Positions 32,101-39,390 of a stretch of DNA of 64,000 bases are shown one piece after another. Location: contig CANMIL010000007.1 of the NCBI GenBank assembly GCA_947497895.1, forward strand, positions 1 to 64,000, given 5' to 3'. Origin of the DNA: an uncultured Tenacibaculum sp. (GTDB taxonomy: Bacteria > Bacteroidota > Bacteroidia > Flavobacteriales > Flavobacteriaceae). Position numbers and translations under genes: made by a program. Within the stretch, counting starts at the first letter, position 1. Each line of letters opens with the position of its first letter. The notes under the pieces are model-generated. The model saw nothing but the letters and a program-made list of their open reading frames with translations, made no database searches and was not told the DNA's origin.

Positions 32101-35100
32101 GAATACTAGAATTTGTAGGGCGTTCCGATGATCAGGTTAAGATTAGAGGATACCGTATTGAGCTAGGAGAAATTGAAAATGCCTTATCGCAAGTAATAGG
32201 TATTCAAAATAGTTGTGTATTGGCCAAAGAGGATAATATTGGTACAAATCGTTTGGTTGGATATGTAGTTGTTGAAGAGGAATTCAATAAAGAAAAGGTA
32301 CAAGAAGAACTAAAAAGAAGTTTACCAGAATATATGGTACCTATGGTATGGATACCGTTGGAAGAAATGCCGTTGACACCAAATGGGAAAATTGATAAAA
32401 AATCACTTCCAGAGCCAGATAGTTCAGAGTTATCAGCAAGAGAGTATGTAGCGCCGACAAATGAAAGTGAAGAACAAATGGCCGCTATTTGGCAAGAATT
32501 ATTAGGAATAGAGCGTGTTGGTATTCATGATGATTTCTTTGAATTAGGAGGTCATAGTTTATTAGCGACTCGATTGGTTTCGATGATTCGTAAAGAGTTA
32601 AAGAAAGAAATAGAAATTGCTGGAGTTTTTGAATATACGGTGCTAGCAGATTTAGCCGCTTATGTATCGGAATTATCTGTAGGAGTAATGTTACCTTCAA
32701 TTACAGCTGAGGATCGTCCAGAGCGTATCCCATTATCTTTTAGCCAAGAACGTATTTGGTTTATTGATCAGTTACAAGGAACGTTGGCATATCACATGCC
32801 AGTAGTTATGTACTTAGAAGGAAACCTAAATAAAGTACATCTAGAAACAACAATTAAAACAATTGTTGCTCGTCATGAAGTGTTACGTACGAATATCCTA
32901 TCCGCAGAAGGATATGGTTATCAAGAAATAAGAAGTCATGAAGAATGGAGCTTAAGTCAAGAAACGATACAGGAAGATGAATTAGAAAAAAACTTAGGAA
33001 AGTTTTTAACGATTCCTTTTGATTTGGCAAGTGATTATAAATTAAGAGCTCGTTTGTATGATTTAGGAGAAAATAAATTTGCCTTGGCATGTGTTTTCCA
33101 TCATATCGCGAGTGATGGTTGGTCGGAAGATATTTTGGTACAAGAGTTTGATGAGCTTTATGCTTCAGTACAATTAGGTAGAGAAGCTAATTTACCAGAA
33201 TTAACTTTACAATATGCAGATTATGCGGTTTGGCAGCGAAAGTATTTCGATGGCGAAGTATTAGAAAACCAACTTTCGTATTGGGAACAAAAATTAGCCA
33301 ATGCAAGTGTATTAGAGTTGCCTACTGATTTTATGCGTCCTGCAATTCAAGAAACTGAAGGAGCCAATATCACTATAAACTTAAATGAAGAGTTAGGAAC
33401 TTCGATCAAAGCCTTGTCGAAGCAAGAAAACGTAACAACCTTTATGTTTTTACTATCGTCTTTTAAAGTATTATTAGCACGTTATAGCGGTCAAGATGAT
33501 ATTTGTATAGGTACTCCAATAGCAAACCGTACACAGTCGGAACTTGAAGGAATGATAGGATTCTTTGTAAACACACTAGTGTTGAGAAGTGATTTAAGTG
33601 ATGATATCAGTTTTAAAGAGTTATTAAGTCAAGTAAAAACAACAACTCTACAAGGATATGACAATCAGTTAGCTCCGTTTGAGAAAGTTGTGGATAGAGT
33701 GGTTACAAATCGCGATATGAGTACAACGCCTTTATTCCAGGTAATGTTCTCACTAGAAAATACTGTTGGTGGTACGGTTGAATTGCAAGAAGTAGATTTA
33801 CAAGCGGTTGAAGAGAATTTTGATCGTTTGGCTATTTCACCATATGAATCGGAAACAGTAAGCTCTCAATTTGATATAACATTAGATGTTACAGAAGTAG
33901 AGTCTACATTTGAATTGAGTTTAACTTATAGCACTACCTTGTTTAAAGAGGAAACTATAGTTCGAATGTTAGAACATTACAATGAATTATTAACGAGTAT
34001 TGTTGGCAATATTGAGCAGTCAGTTGGCGAGGTTGCAATGTTAACTGATAAGGAAGAAACTCAATTATTAAATGCATTCAATTCAGTTGAGGTAGATTAT
34101 CCTTTGGATGAAACTGTTGTAGATTTATTTGTTAACCAAGTTCAGGAATCACCGAAAGCAATTGCCGCTACTTTTAAAGGAGAAGAATTAACTTATCAAG
34201 AGTTAGATAAGCGCTCAAATCAATTGGCGCACTGCTTAGTTTCACAAGGTGTAAAATCTGACGACTTAATAGGAATTTCTTTAGATAGAGGTTTGGATAT
34301 GCTCGTTGGAGTATTAGGAATCTTAAAAGCGGGAGGAGCCTATGTACCTATAAAGCCTGATTTTCCTAAAGATCGTATTGAGTATTTGCTCGAAGATACT
34401 GGATGTTCTCTTGTCGTTACCAATCTGGAAAGTCAAGAAACTTTAGCGTCATGTTCCGATAGCATTCAATTAATTGCAATAGATAATGTAAGTGATTATG
34501 CAACGATTCCAGTGAAAACTGAATATCGTTCATATGATTTGGCTTATGTTATTTATACTTCAGGAAGTACTGGATTACCAAAAGGTGCCATGATAGAACA
34601 TGCTGGTTTGTTAAATCACTTGTTATTAATGGTTGATGAGCTAAAAATGACAAATGAAAGTGTAGTCGCATTTACGGCACCATTCACATTTGATATTTCT
34701 GTATGGCAGATGTTAAGCGCATTGCTATGTGGAGGTTCAGTAGCAATTTATAGTGAAGAAAGCATTTTGGATATTGATGATTTCCAAGCCTCGATAGAAG
34801 ATGACAATGTAAGTCATCTCCAATTAGTCCCATCATATATAGCTAGTTTGTTAGAAAGTGAAAACGCCACAGAAGGTTTGTCAAACTTGAGCCATTTCTT
34901 AGTAACAGGAGAAGCAGCTACGAAATCACTATTAGATAAGTGGTTCTCTCTATATCCAAATGTTCCAGTAGTAAATGCTTATGGTCCAGCTGAGGCAGCG
35001 GATGATATTACTTTGCACATTATGAGTGAAACTCCAGAAGGTGTAACAGTTCCAATAGGAAAACCTGTAGCAAATATGGATGTTTATGTGGTTGATCGAT

Positions 35101-38100
35101 TTGAAAATTTATGTCCGATTGGAGTAGTTGGAGAATTATGGACTTCGGGGATAGGAGTTGGTAGAGGTTATTTGAATAGAACAGAACTAACCCAAGAGAA
35201 GTTTATAGAAAATCCGTTCTCTGAAAATGGAGGACGTTTATATAAGACAGGTGATTTAGGAAGATGGTTGCCAGATGGAACCCTAGAATTTGTAGGTCGT
35301 TCTGATGATCAGGTAAAAATCCGAGGATATCGAATCGAACTAGGTGAAATTGAGAATGCCTTATCACAAGTTTCAAGTATTCAGAATTGTTGCGTACTAG
35401 CTAAGAAAGATCAAAACGAAATTAATCGTTTAGTTGGGTATGTTGTTGTAGAAGGTGAGTTTAACAAGAATAAAATTCAAGATACTTTAAAAGACAGCCT
35501 ACCAGAGTACATGGTTCCGATGTTGTGGATTGCCTTAGAAGAAATGCCATTAACCGCAAATGGAAAGATTAATAAAAAAACATTGCCTGAACCAGACAGC
35601 TCACAGTTATCCACTAGAGAATATGTTGCTCCAAGAAATGAAGTTGAAGAGGAGTTAGCAATCATTTGGCAAGATTTGTTAGGAGTAGAAAGAGTTGGTG
35701 TTTATGACGATTTCTTTGAGCTTGGCGGTCATAGTTTACTAATTGTTCAATTGATAGCACGCGTTCAGAAAATCGGTTATCACATAGCAGTAAGAGATAT
35801 TTTCTTGAATCCATGTATTGTTGGAATCACTGAGAAAATGGTATTGTCAAGCTCAATGTATATAACTCCGCCTAATGGAATAACAAGAGATTCTAAAGAG
35901 ATAACACCTGAAATGGTACCATTATTAAATTTTGATCAACAAGGAATTGACGCAGTGGTCGCCCAAATTGATGGGGGTGTTGCGAATATTGAAGATATGT
36001 ATCCTTTATCTCCATTGCAAGAAGGAATCTACTTCCACTATTTAATGAGTAATGAAAGTGAGGGAGACCCGTACATCTTGCCTACATTGCTTTCTTTTGC
36101 AAATAAAGAAAAACGTGCATCCTTTATAGAAGCGTTACAGTTTGTTGTAAATCGTCATGATGTGTTGCGTACTGCTTTCTTAAGTGAAGGATTGCCAAAT
36201 ACAGTTCAAGTAGTATTGAGAGAAGCAGAGCTACCTGTTGAAGAATATATAATAGATAGTGATAAAGATTTTGCTACAGAATTAGAAGAATTAGCAGCCC
36301 CAGGGCGTCATTGGATGGATGTATCTAAAGCTCCATTATTAAAACTAAAATCAATAGATGATCCAGAAAATGAAATATGTTACGTTGTTGTTTATCAACA
36401 TCACTTAGCTTTAGATCATATAGGATTAGAAAAGGTTGTTTCTGAAATTGTATTGTACTTATCAGGTAAAGAGTCGGAACTTCCAACTCCAGTTTTATAT
36501 AGAGACTTTATAGGGCATACACTACATCAGCAAGCAACAAATGATAGCGAATCTTATTTCAAAGGCTTATACGGAAATATTCAAGAACCAACATATCCAT
36601 TCGGTTTAACAGATACTCGCGATAACTTTAGTGATATTAAAGAGGCACAATCGGCAATTCCTGAAAGTTTAGCTGAAGACCTTCGAAGTATTAGTATTTC
36701 CCTAGGAATGAGTCCAGCAGTATTATTCCATGCCGCTTTTGGTTTGGTTGTAGGAAGGTGTAGTAATACCGATTATGCAGTTTTCGGTTCGTTACTTTTA
36801 GGACGTTTACAAGGTTCTCTTGGAGCAGCAGATTCGTTAGGATTATTCATTAATACATTACCATTTCTTACTGAATTAAAAGGAACTGTATCCGAATATG
36901 TTGCTGAGGTTAAAAAAGCACTAACCGAAATTTTAGCTTATGAACAAACTCCTTTATCCGATGTTCATAGTTGGAGTGGTATTTCTAATGAACTTCCAAT
37001 ATTTAGTGCGTTGATGAATTACCGTCACACAACTCTTGAAGAAGAGGAGGAAGAAGTATCAGAGGAAGTATTACAAAGTGGAGATGTCGTTGATTTAGGT
37101 CTTGCGGTGACTATGGTAAATGAGCGTACCAATTACCCAATATCATTAGATATTGATGATTATGGTAAAGAGTTTGAACTTACGGCTCAAATTGATGGAG
37201 ACATTAATCCAGAGCAGTTCATAGGATATATTGAAGAAGCTTTAAGTCAGTTAGTAACTGGGTTAAAAGAGGAGCAAAATATAACCATGGATAGCTTAAC
37301 AATTCTACCTAAAGAAGATGTTCAATTATTAGAAACATTTAATAATACAGAGGTTCCTTATCCATTAGACAAAACGGTGATTGATTTGTTCTCAGATCAA
37401 GTATCAAAGTCTCCAGAAGCCATCGCTGCGGTGTTTGAAGAAGAGGAATTAACCTATGAGGAATTAGATCGACGTTCAAATAGACTTGCTCATTATTTGA
37501 TAAATGAAGGAGTACAACCAGACGATTTAGTCGGGATTTGTTTAGAACGAAACTTAGATATGCTCGTTGGAGTTTTAGCAATATTAAAATCTGGAGGAGC
37601 TTATGTTCCTATCAAGCCAGATTTCCCAATGGAACGTATTTCATATATGGTTGAAGATACAGGATGTTCTTTAATCGTTACAGATGAACTTAACGAATTA
37701 GTATTGGAGTCTTTATTTGATGATTCAGTGAAGTTAATTTCTCTAGATAATGAAGAAATATTGGATGAAAAATACCCAGATTCAGGAATTGAAATAACAT
37801 GCAATTCTAACAGTTTGGCTTATATAATTTATACTTCGGGAAGTACAGGATTACCGAAAGGAGCCATGATAGAGCATGCTGGATTATTGAACCATTTATT
37901 ACTGATGGTCGATGACCTTAAGATGAATGAGAATAGTGCAGTTGCTTTTACAGCTCCATTTACATTTGATATTTCAGTATGGCAAATGTTAAGTGGTTTA
38001 ATATGTGGTGGTAAAATAATAATCTATAGTGAACAAAGTATCCTAGATTTTTATAATTTCCAACAATCATTATCTAGTAATAATGTAAGTCACTTGCAAT

Positions 38101-39200
38101 TAGTTCCTTCATATGTCTCAAGTTTATTGGATGAAGGCGTTGCGGTTGAAGGCTTAACCAATTTAGAATACTTCCTTGTTACAGGAGAAGCTGCAACGAA
38201 GCCATTATTAGAAAAATGGTTCTCTATATATCCAAATGTTCCCGTAGTAAATGCATATGGACCAGCGGAAGCGGCCGATGATGTAACACTTCACATTATG
38301 ACTGAAGCTCCAGAAGGTGCTACAGTGCCAATCGGAAAACCAGTAGCCAATATGGATATGTATGTTGTCGATCAATTCGATCATTTATGTCCAATCGGTG
38401 TTATAGGTGAACTATGGACAAGTGGTATTGGAGTTGGTAGAGGATATTTAAATAGAGATGAATTAACCAAAGAGAAATTTATCGCTAATCCGTTTACAGA
38501 GAATGGAGGTCGATTATATAAAACAGGTGATTTAGGAAAATGGTTGCCAGATGGAACCTTGGAGTTTGTAGGTCGTACAGATGATCAAGTTAAAATCCGT
38601 GGTTATCGTATTGAATTAGGAGAAATAGAAAATACAATAGTTTCTTTAAATACAATTAGTCAATGTTGTGTGCTAGCCAAAAAAGATCCAACTGGAGTAA
38701 ATCGATTGGTAGCTTATTTAGTAGTTGAAGAAGGAGCCAATCAAGAAGAATTACAAGAGGCAGTTTCGGAAAGTTTACCGAACTATATGATTCCTCAATT
38801 ATGGTTTGTTTTAGAAGAAATGCCTTTAACAGCCAATGGAAAAATTGATAAAAAAGCACTTCCAGAACCAGATCTTACGCAGTTGTCGGATAAAGAATAT
38901 TTGGCGCCAGGAAATGAAACGGAAGAACAATTAGTTGCTATTTGGCAAGAGTTACTGGGCATTGAAAAGATCAGTGTTTATGATGATTTCTTCGATTTAG
39001 GAGGACATTCATTATTAGCCACTCGACTCGTATCTATGATTCGAACAACTTTTGAAACAGAAGTGTCTATTCGTGAAATTTTTGAAGAGACGACCATAGA
39101 AGAACAAGCGTCACTTATTGAAATCTTTAAATCTTATTTGGAAGAAGATGATGATAATGAAACTGACGAGGAAAACTATTTAGAAACTATTGAAATATAA
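22965..39200 (+). CDS. Non-ribosomal peptide synthetase, five modules (TubC dock-[C-A-T]x5)
   Basis: Adds residues 8-12. A TubC-like docking domain fills about residues 1-60. C8-C11 are LCL domains (HHIASDG at about 207, 1263, 2320 and 3379) and C12 is a dual C/E domain (HHLALDH at 4479). A-domain FDxS motifs fall at 734, 1791, 2850, 3909 and 5001. Four of the five A domains (A8, A10, A11, A12) carry DIWQLTADDK; A9 reads DATKVGEVGK, closest to Asn. Carrier serines are near 1082, 2138, 3198, 4257 and 5349. The protein therefore inserts X-Asn-X-X-X, the most X-rich part of the peptide. It ends in an acidic tail and has no thioesterase. The start is the ATG at 22965, 38 bases after the previous stop, which leaves the docking domain intact. 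Core A10 of A11 reads NGKINKK in place of NGK(I/L)D(R/K)K. Confidence 0.97.
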   Translation: MNLEILEILKISEREGIKLVLEGDKLSIKSKKTTIDSDLLEKIKNQKEVLISYLKKHEKGTSHIGADGNIVAFDRSELKQIPLSFNQERLWFIDQLQGSSEEYHIPTVIRLEGKLNTSVLEQALKTIVGRHEVLRTNILSDEGIGYQEVVNSDNWYMERQQVSGEEELSKVLPNYLTIPFDLSSDYKLRACLYDSGESKYVLACVFHHIASDGWSENILTSEFIELYDALLSEREVMLPELDLQYIDYAVWQRKYFEGELLETQLSYWENKLSGVSTLALPLDYSRPQMQSNAGGDVSMLLDEQLTASLKEVCQQEGVTMPMLLLSVFKLLLSRHSGQNDICVGTSIANRTQSELEGMIGFFVNTLALRSDLSGNPSFKEFLRRVKTTTLEGYKNQQTPFEKIVDRVVTTRDMSTTPLFQVMFDYHNEASVVEEENSEVTIEEGVQDLRIFPYEYTNTSAQFDLTLNVSEEDLAIMLSLNYCSDLFKETSIERMLEHYKVLLNAVVNNIEKPIGSLSMLTQPEKTELLEVFNQTSVKYDLDKTVIDVFKEEVKKSPNTIAAVFEGEKLTYQELDKRSNQIAHYIIGQGIQSDDLIGVCLERGLDMLVTVLGVLKSGGAYVPIKPDFPTDRVAHILEDTACTLVVTNTSSNSILSSFTKVNQLVLDEVSSYPETALELNYKPNSLAYIIYTSGSTGVPKGAMIEHVGLLNHLLIMVEELKMSNESVVAFTAPFTFDISVWQMLSALLCGGSIAIYSEERILDINGFQTSLDKDNVTHLQLVPSYLASLIETDTVVDGLAGLEFFLITGEAVTKSLLNKWFKLYPSVPVVNAYGPAEAADDITLHIMNESPVGDLVPIGKPVANMNVYVVDQFDNLCPVGVVGELWTSGIGVGRGYLNREELTKEKFTFDPFNKKGERLYKTGDLGRWLPDGTIEFIGRIDDQVKIRGYRIELGEIESVLAQITEIQNSCVLAKKDSIGTNRLVGYVVLEEEITKESIQESLKLSLPDYMVPTIWIVLDEMPLTANGKIDRKSLPEPDSAELSSKEYVAPRNEVEEQLVAVWQELLGLDKIGVYDDFFELGGHSLLATRLVSMIRTKMSIEILIRNVFEYTTISELGLHISTLSEGVSLPPIIVEERPERIPLSFSQERLWFLDELQGTIEYHMPIAIRLKGALNINALEQSLKEIVARHEVLRTNIVSEEGFGYQEIVEADLWTLTQENTSEETIERSITEFQAAPFDLAKDYKLRACLYNLEGENYVLAVVLHHIASDGWSEDILINEFLELYSSLQNGNSINLPKLNLQYADYAIWQRKHLDGEVLQNQLAYWENKLKGVDSLKLPLDFERPTTQSVEGGSTYLALDEDLTNSARELCQNEGVTMFMFLLSVFKVLLHRYSGQDDICVGTPIANRTQSDLEGMIGFFVNTLALRSDLSDNPSFSDFLKQVKQTTLDAYDHQLTPFEKVVDKVVVTRDMSTTPLFQVMFMTENTAVGLSDDNSNALDFGGIEISEFESSNVTSKFDLTLSIAEGDSNILLNVNYCTALFEKSTIDGMLGHFRELLKSLVSNSNQGVGNLQMLTKQEETELALSFNDTNVTYKVDQTIVDAFAKQVVKAPEAIALVYKNDGLTYQELEDRSNQLAHYLRSLGVQSNTLVGICMKRNLEMLVGILGVLKSGGAYVPIDPAYPSDRIEYMLGDAGISIVLTNNENEKAINEKEGITTITLDNDWKEFVESKKEDLSNLVTPNSLAYVIYTSGSTGKPKGVPIYHSSLMNYITTCSNQYLGENTSGSYMHLSASFDASMTEIFTPLANGKMLVISSGSGLDAFKDENLEKYAPYSFIKLTPSHLELLDPVLRKTKNLADRYVLGGEALQPNHLSTFEELNISSIIINEYGPTETTVGATTYSFNTLDKHSFVNTFPIGTPMPNMQIYVLDKNLNLVPQGVVGELCIGGVGLSNGYLNREELNKEKFVRNPFKEGDKIYKTGDLGRLLPDGNLEFIGRKDDQVKIRGYRVELGEVESALSTLSSVSQCCVLAKEDFSGTKQLIGYVVSVGEFDKEILQSELKNILPSYMVPTLWIALEEMPLTVNGKLDKKALPEIDGSVLSSKEYVAPRNETEEKLAIIWQKLLGIEKIGVYDDFFELGGHSLLATRLVSLIRKDLEKEIAIREVFEYTTIADLALYISTQSKGVLLPEIVVESREEHIPLSFSQERLWFLDQFEGTLAYHIPTIMHIQGELDIDVLEQALKTIVSRHEILRTNLFSSEGVGYQEIASGDNWKLEKKKISGEEELNKQIHNYLTTPFNLSVDYKLRSCLYELEENKFVLACIFHHIASDGLSEEILRNEFFELYNALKSGRAVNLPELNLQYADYAIWQRKYLEGDILNEQLSYWENKLSGVSTLSLPADYIRPSVQSTAGATYSMSLGAELSASLKELYHQERVTPFMFLLSTFKVLLSRYSGQEDICVGTPIANRTQYELEDMIGFFTNTLALRSDLSGDINFKELLQRVKATTLEGYDNQLTPFEKVVDRVVTTRDVSMTPLFQVMFDYNSDIETPQESAEENNGINDLLIIPHQFSETTAQFDLMFNVNEDESDISLNVVYCTDLFKEETIARMLENYKTLLKSIVSNMEQSIGDLPILSQQEETQLLDIFNDTSKEYPLDKTVIDLFNAQVQETPEAIAATFEGDELSYEELNQRSNQLAHYLMAEGVQPNDLVGICLERGLDMIVGILGILKAKGAYVPIKPDFPMDRISYIIEDTGCSIVVTDGLNEFVLESLFDDAINLIALDEDDVLEFEYPEQGLELTYNAKDLAYIIYTSGSTGLPKGAMIEHAGLLNHLLLMIDELKMTNESVVAFTAPFTFDISVWQMLSALLCGGCVAVYSEDTILDLDGFQSSLEEDNVSHLQLVPSYLASLLQSGEISQGLSGLSYFLVTGEAATKSLLDMWFSLYPSIPVVNAYGPAEAADDITLHIMNESPEGVVVPIGKPVANMDVYVVDQFDNLCPIGVVGELWTSGIGVGRGYLNREELTKEKFIVNPFITEGGRLYKTGDLGRWLPNGILEFVGRSDDQVKIRGYRIELGEIENALSQVIGIQNSCVLAKEDNIGTNRLVGYVVVEEEFNKEKVQEELKRSLPEYMVPMVWIPLEEMPLTPNGKIDKKSLPEPDSSELSAREYVAPTNESEEQMAAIWQELLGIERVGIHDDFFELGGHSLLATRLVSMIRKELKKEIEIAGVFEYTVLADLAAYVSELSVGVMLPSITAEDRPERIPLSFSQERIWFIDQLQGTLAYHMPVVMYLEGNLNKVHLETTIKTIVARHEVLRTNILSAEGYGYQEIRSHEEWSLSQETIQEDELEKNLGKFLTIPFDLASDYKLRARLYDLGENKFALACVFHHIASDGWSEDILVQEFDELYASVQLGREANLPELTLQYADYAVWQRKYFDGEVLENQLSYWEQKLANASVLELPTDFMRPAIQETEGANITINLNEELGTSIKALSKQENVTTFMFLLSSFKVLLARYSGQDDICIGTPIANRTQSELEGMIGFFVNTLVLRSDLSDDISFKELLSQVKTTTLQGYDNQLAPFEKVVDRVVTNRDMSTTPLFQVMFSLENTVGGTVELQEVDLQAVEENFDRLAISPYESETVSSQFDITLDVTEVESTFELSLTYSTTLFKEETIVRMLEHYNELLTSIVGNIEQSVGEVAMLTDKEETQLLNAFNSVEVDYPLDETVVDLFVNQVQESPKAIAATFKGEELTYQELDKRSNQLAHCLVSQGVKSDDLIGISLDRGLDMLVGVLGILKAGGAYVPIKPDFPKDRIEYLLEDTGCSLVVTNLESQETLASCSDSIQLIAIDNVSDYATIPVKTEYRSYDLAYVIYTSGSTGLPKGAMIEHAGLLNHLLLMVDELKMTNESVVAFTAPFTFDISVWQMLSALLCGGSVAIYSEESILDIDDFQASIEDDNVSHLQLVPSYIASLLESENATEGLSNLSHFLVTGEAATKSLLDKWFSLYPNVPVVNAYGPAEAADDITLHIMSETPEGVTVPIGKPVANMDVYVVDRFENLCPIGVVGELWTSGIGVGRGYLNRTELTQEKFIENPFSENGGRLYKTGDLGRWLPDGTLEFVGRSDDQVKIRGYRIELGEIENALSQVSSIQNCCVLAKKDQNEINRLVGYVVVEGEFNKNKIQDTLKDSLPEYMVPMLWIALEEMPLTANGKINKKTLPEPDSSQLSTREYVAPRNEVEEELAIIWQDLLGVERVGVYDDFFELGGHSLLIVQLIARVQKIGYHIAVRDIFLNPCIVGITEKMVLSSSMYITPPNGITRDSKEITPEMVPLLNFDQQGIDAVVAQIDGGVANIEDMYPLSPLQEGIYFHYLMSNESEGDPYILPTLLSFANKEKRASFIEALQFVVNRHDVLRTAFLSEGLPNTVQVVLREAELPVEEYIIDSDKDFATELEELAAPGRHWMDVSKAPLLKLKSIDDPENEICYVVVYQHHLALDHIGLEKVVSEIVLYLSGKESELPTPVLYRDFIGHTLHQQATNDSESYFKGLYGNIQEPTYPFGLTDTRDNFSDIKEAQSAIPESLAEDLRSISISLGMSPAVLFHAAFGLVVGRCSNTDYAVFGSLLLGRLQGSLGAADSLGLFINTLPFLTELKGTVSEYVAEVKKALTEILAYEQTPLSDVHSWSGISNELPIFSALMNYRHTTLEEEEEEVSEEVLQSGDVVDLGLAVTMVNERTNYPISLDIDDYGKEFELTAQIDGDINPEQFIGYIEEALSQLVTGLKEEQNITMDSLTILPKEDVQLLETFNNTEVPYPLDKTVIDLFSDQVSKSPEAIAAVFEEEELTYEELDRRSNRLAHYLINEGVQPDDLVGICLERNLDMLVGVLAILKSGGAYVPIKPDFPMERISYMVEDTGCSLIVTDELNELVLESLFDDSVKLISLDNEEILDEKYPDSGIEITCNSNSLAYIIYTSGSTGLPKGAMIEHAGLLNHLLLMVDDLKMNENSAVAFTAPFTFDISVWQMLSGLICGGKIIIYSEQSILDFYNFQQSLSSNNVSHLQLVPSYVSSLLDEGVAVEGLTNLEYFLVTGEAATKPLLEKWFSIYPNVPVVNAYGPAEAADDVTLHIMTEAPEGATVPIGKPVANMDMYVVDQFDHLCPIGVIGELWTSGIGVGRGYLNRDELTKEKFIANPFTENGGRLYKTGDLGKWLPDGTLEFVGRTDDQVKIRGYRIELGEIENTIVSLNTISQCCVLAKKDPTGVNRLVAYLVVEEGANQEELQEAVSESLPNYMIPQLWFVLEEMPLTANGKIDKKALPEPDLTQLSDKEYLAPGNETEEQLVAIWQELLGIEKISVYDDFFDLGGHSLLATRLVSMIRTTFETEVSIREIFEETTIEEQASLIEIFKSYLEEDDDNETDEENYLETIEI
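23200..26320 (+). other. NRPS module 8: LCL C, A(X), T
   Basis: LCL C domain (HHIASDG at 23583). The A domain has TSGSTG at 25032 and FDISVW at 25164, code D-I-W-Q-L-T-A-D-D-K, with VPIKP and YGPAE. Carrier serine at 26208, ATRL type. Confidence 0.83.
26376..29490 (+). other. NRPS module 9: LCL C, A(Asn-like), T
   Basis: LCL C domain (HHIASDG at 26751). The A domain has TSGSTG at 28203 and FDASMT at 28335, where Thr replaces the usual Trp at position 239. The code D-A-T-K-V-G-E-V-G-K is closest to the Asn code (DLTKLGEVGK); Glu at 322 argues against Asp. Carrier serine at 29376 in LGGHS. Confidence 0.84.
29544..32660 (+). other. NRPS module 10: LCL C, A(X), T
   Basis: LCL C domain (HHIASDG at 29922, followed by L where W is usual). 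The A domain has TSGSTG at 31380 and FDISVW at 31512, code D-I-W-Q-L-T-A-D-D-K, with VPIKP and YGPAE. Carrier serine at 32556. Confidence 0.83.
32724..35835 (+). other. NRPS module 11: LCL C, A(X), T
   Basis: LCL C domain (HHIASDG at 33099). The A domain has TSGSTG at 34557 and FDISVW at 34689, code D-I-W-Q-L-T-A-D-D-K. Core A10 reads NGKINKK (near 35559). The carrier (serine at 35733) is of the IVQL type and is followed by a dual domain, so this X should be D. Confidence 0.83.
35895..39110 (+). other. NRPS module 12: dual C/E, A(X), T
   Basis: The only dual C/E domain of this protein (HHLALDH at 36399). The A domain has TSGSTG at 37833 and FDISVW at 37965, code D-I-W-Q-L-T-A-D-D-K. The carrier motif is FFDLGGHS (serine at 39009), ATRL type. 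Confidence 0.83.
39139..39200 (+). other. C-terminal docking tail of NRPS 3
   Basis: The end of the protein is very acidic (EEDDDNETDEENY) and closes with LETIEI, matching the shape of the tails of proteins 1 and 2. Expected to dock on protein 4. Confidence 0.6.
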
Positions 39201-39210
39201 GCTTTAAGTA

Positions 39211-39390
39211 ATGAATACAGAAATTTTAAGTATCCTAAAGGAAGCAAAGCAAGAAGGTGTGAAGATTGGTGTTAAAGGTGATTCTTTGACAGTTAAAACT
39301 GTGGCTCCTATTAGTTCTGAATTACTTCAAAAAATAAAAGAGAACAAACCTCAGATAATAGAATATATTCAAAATCTTCGATCGAAAAAT
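39211..39390 (+). other. TubC-like N-terminal docking domain of NRPS 4
   Basis: About 60 residues with the hairpin GVKIGVKGDSLTVKT and a helix ending QIIEYIQNL precede C13. Same layout as proteins 2 and 3; the likely partner is the acidic tail of protein 3. Confidence 0.75.
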
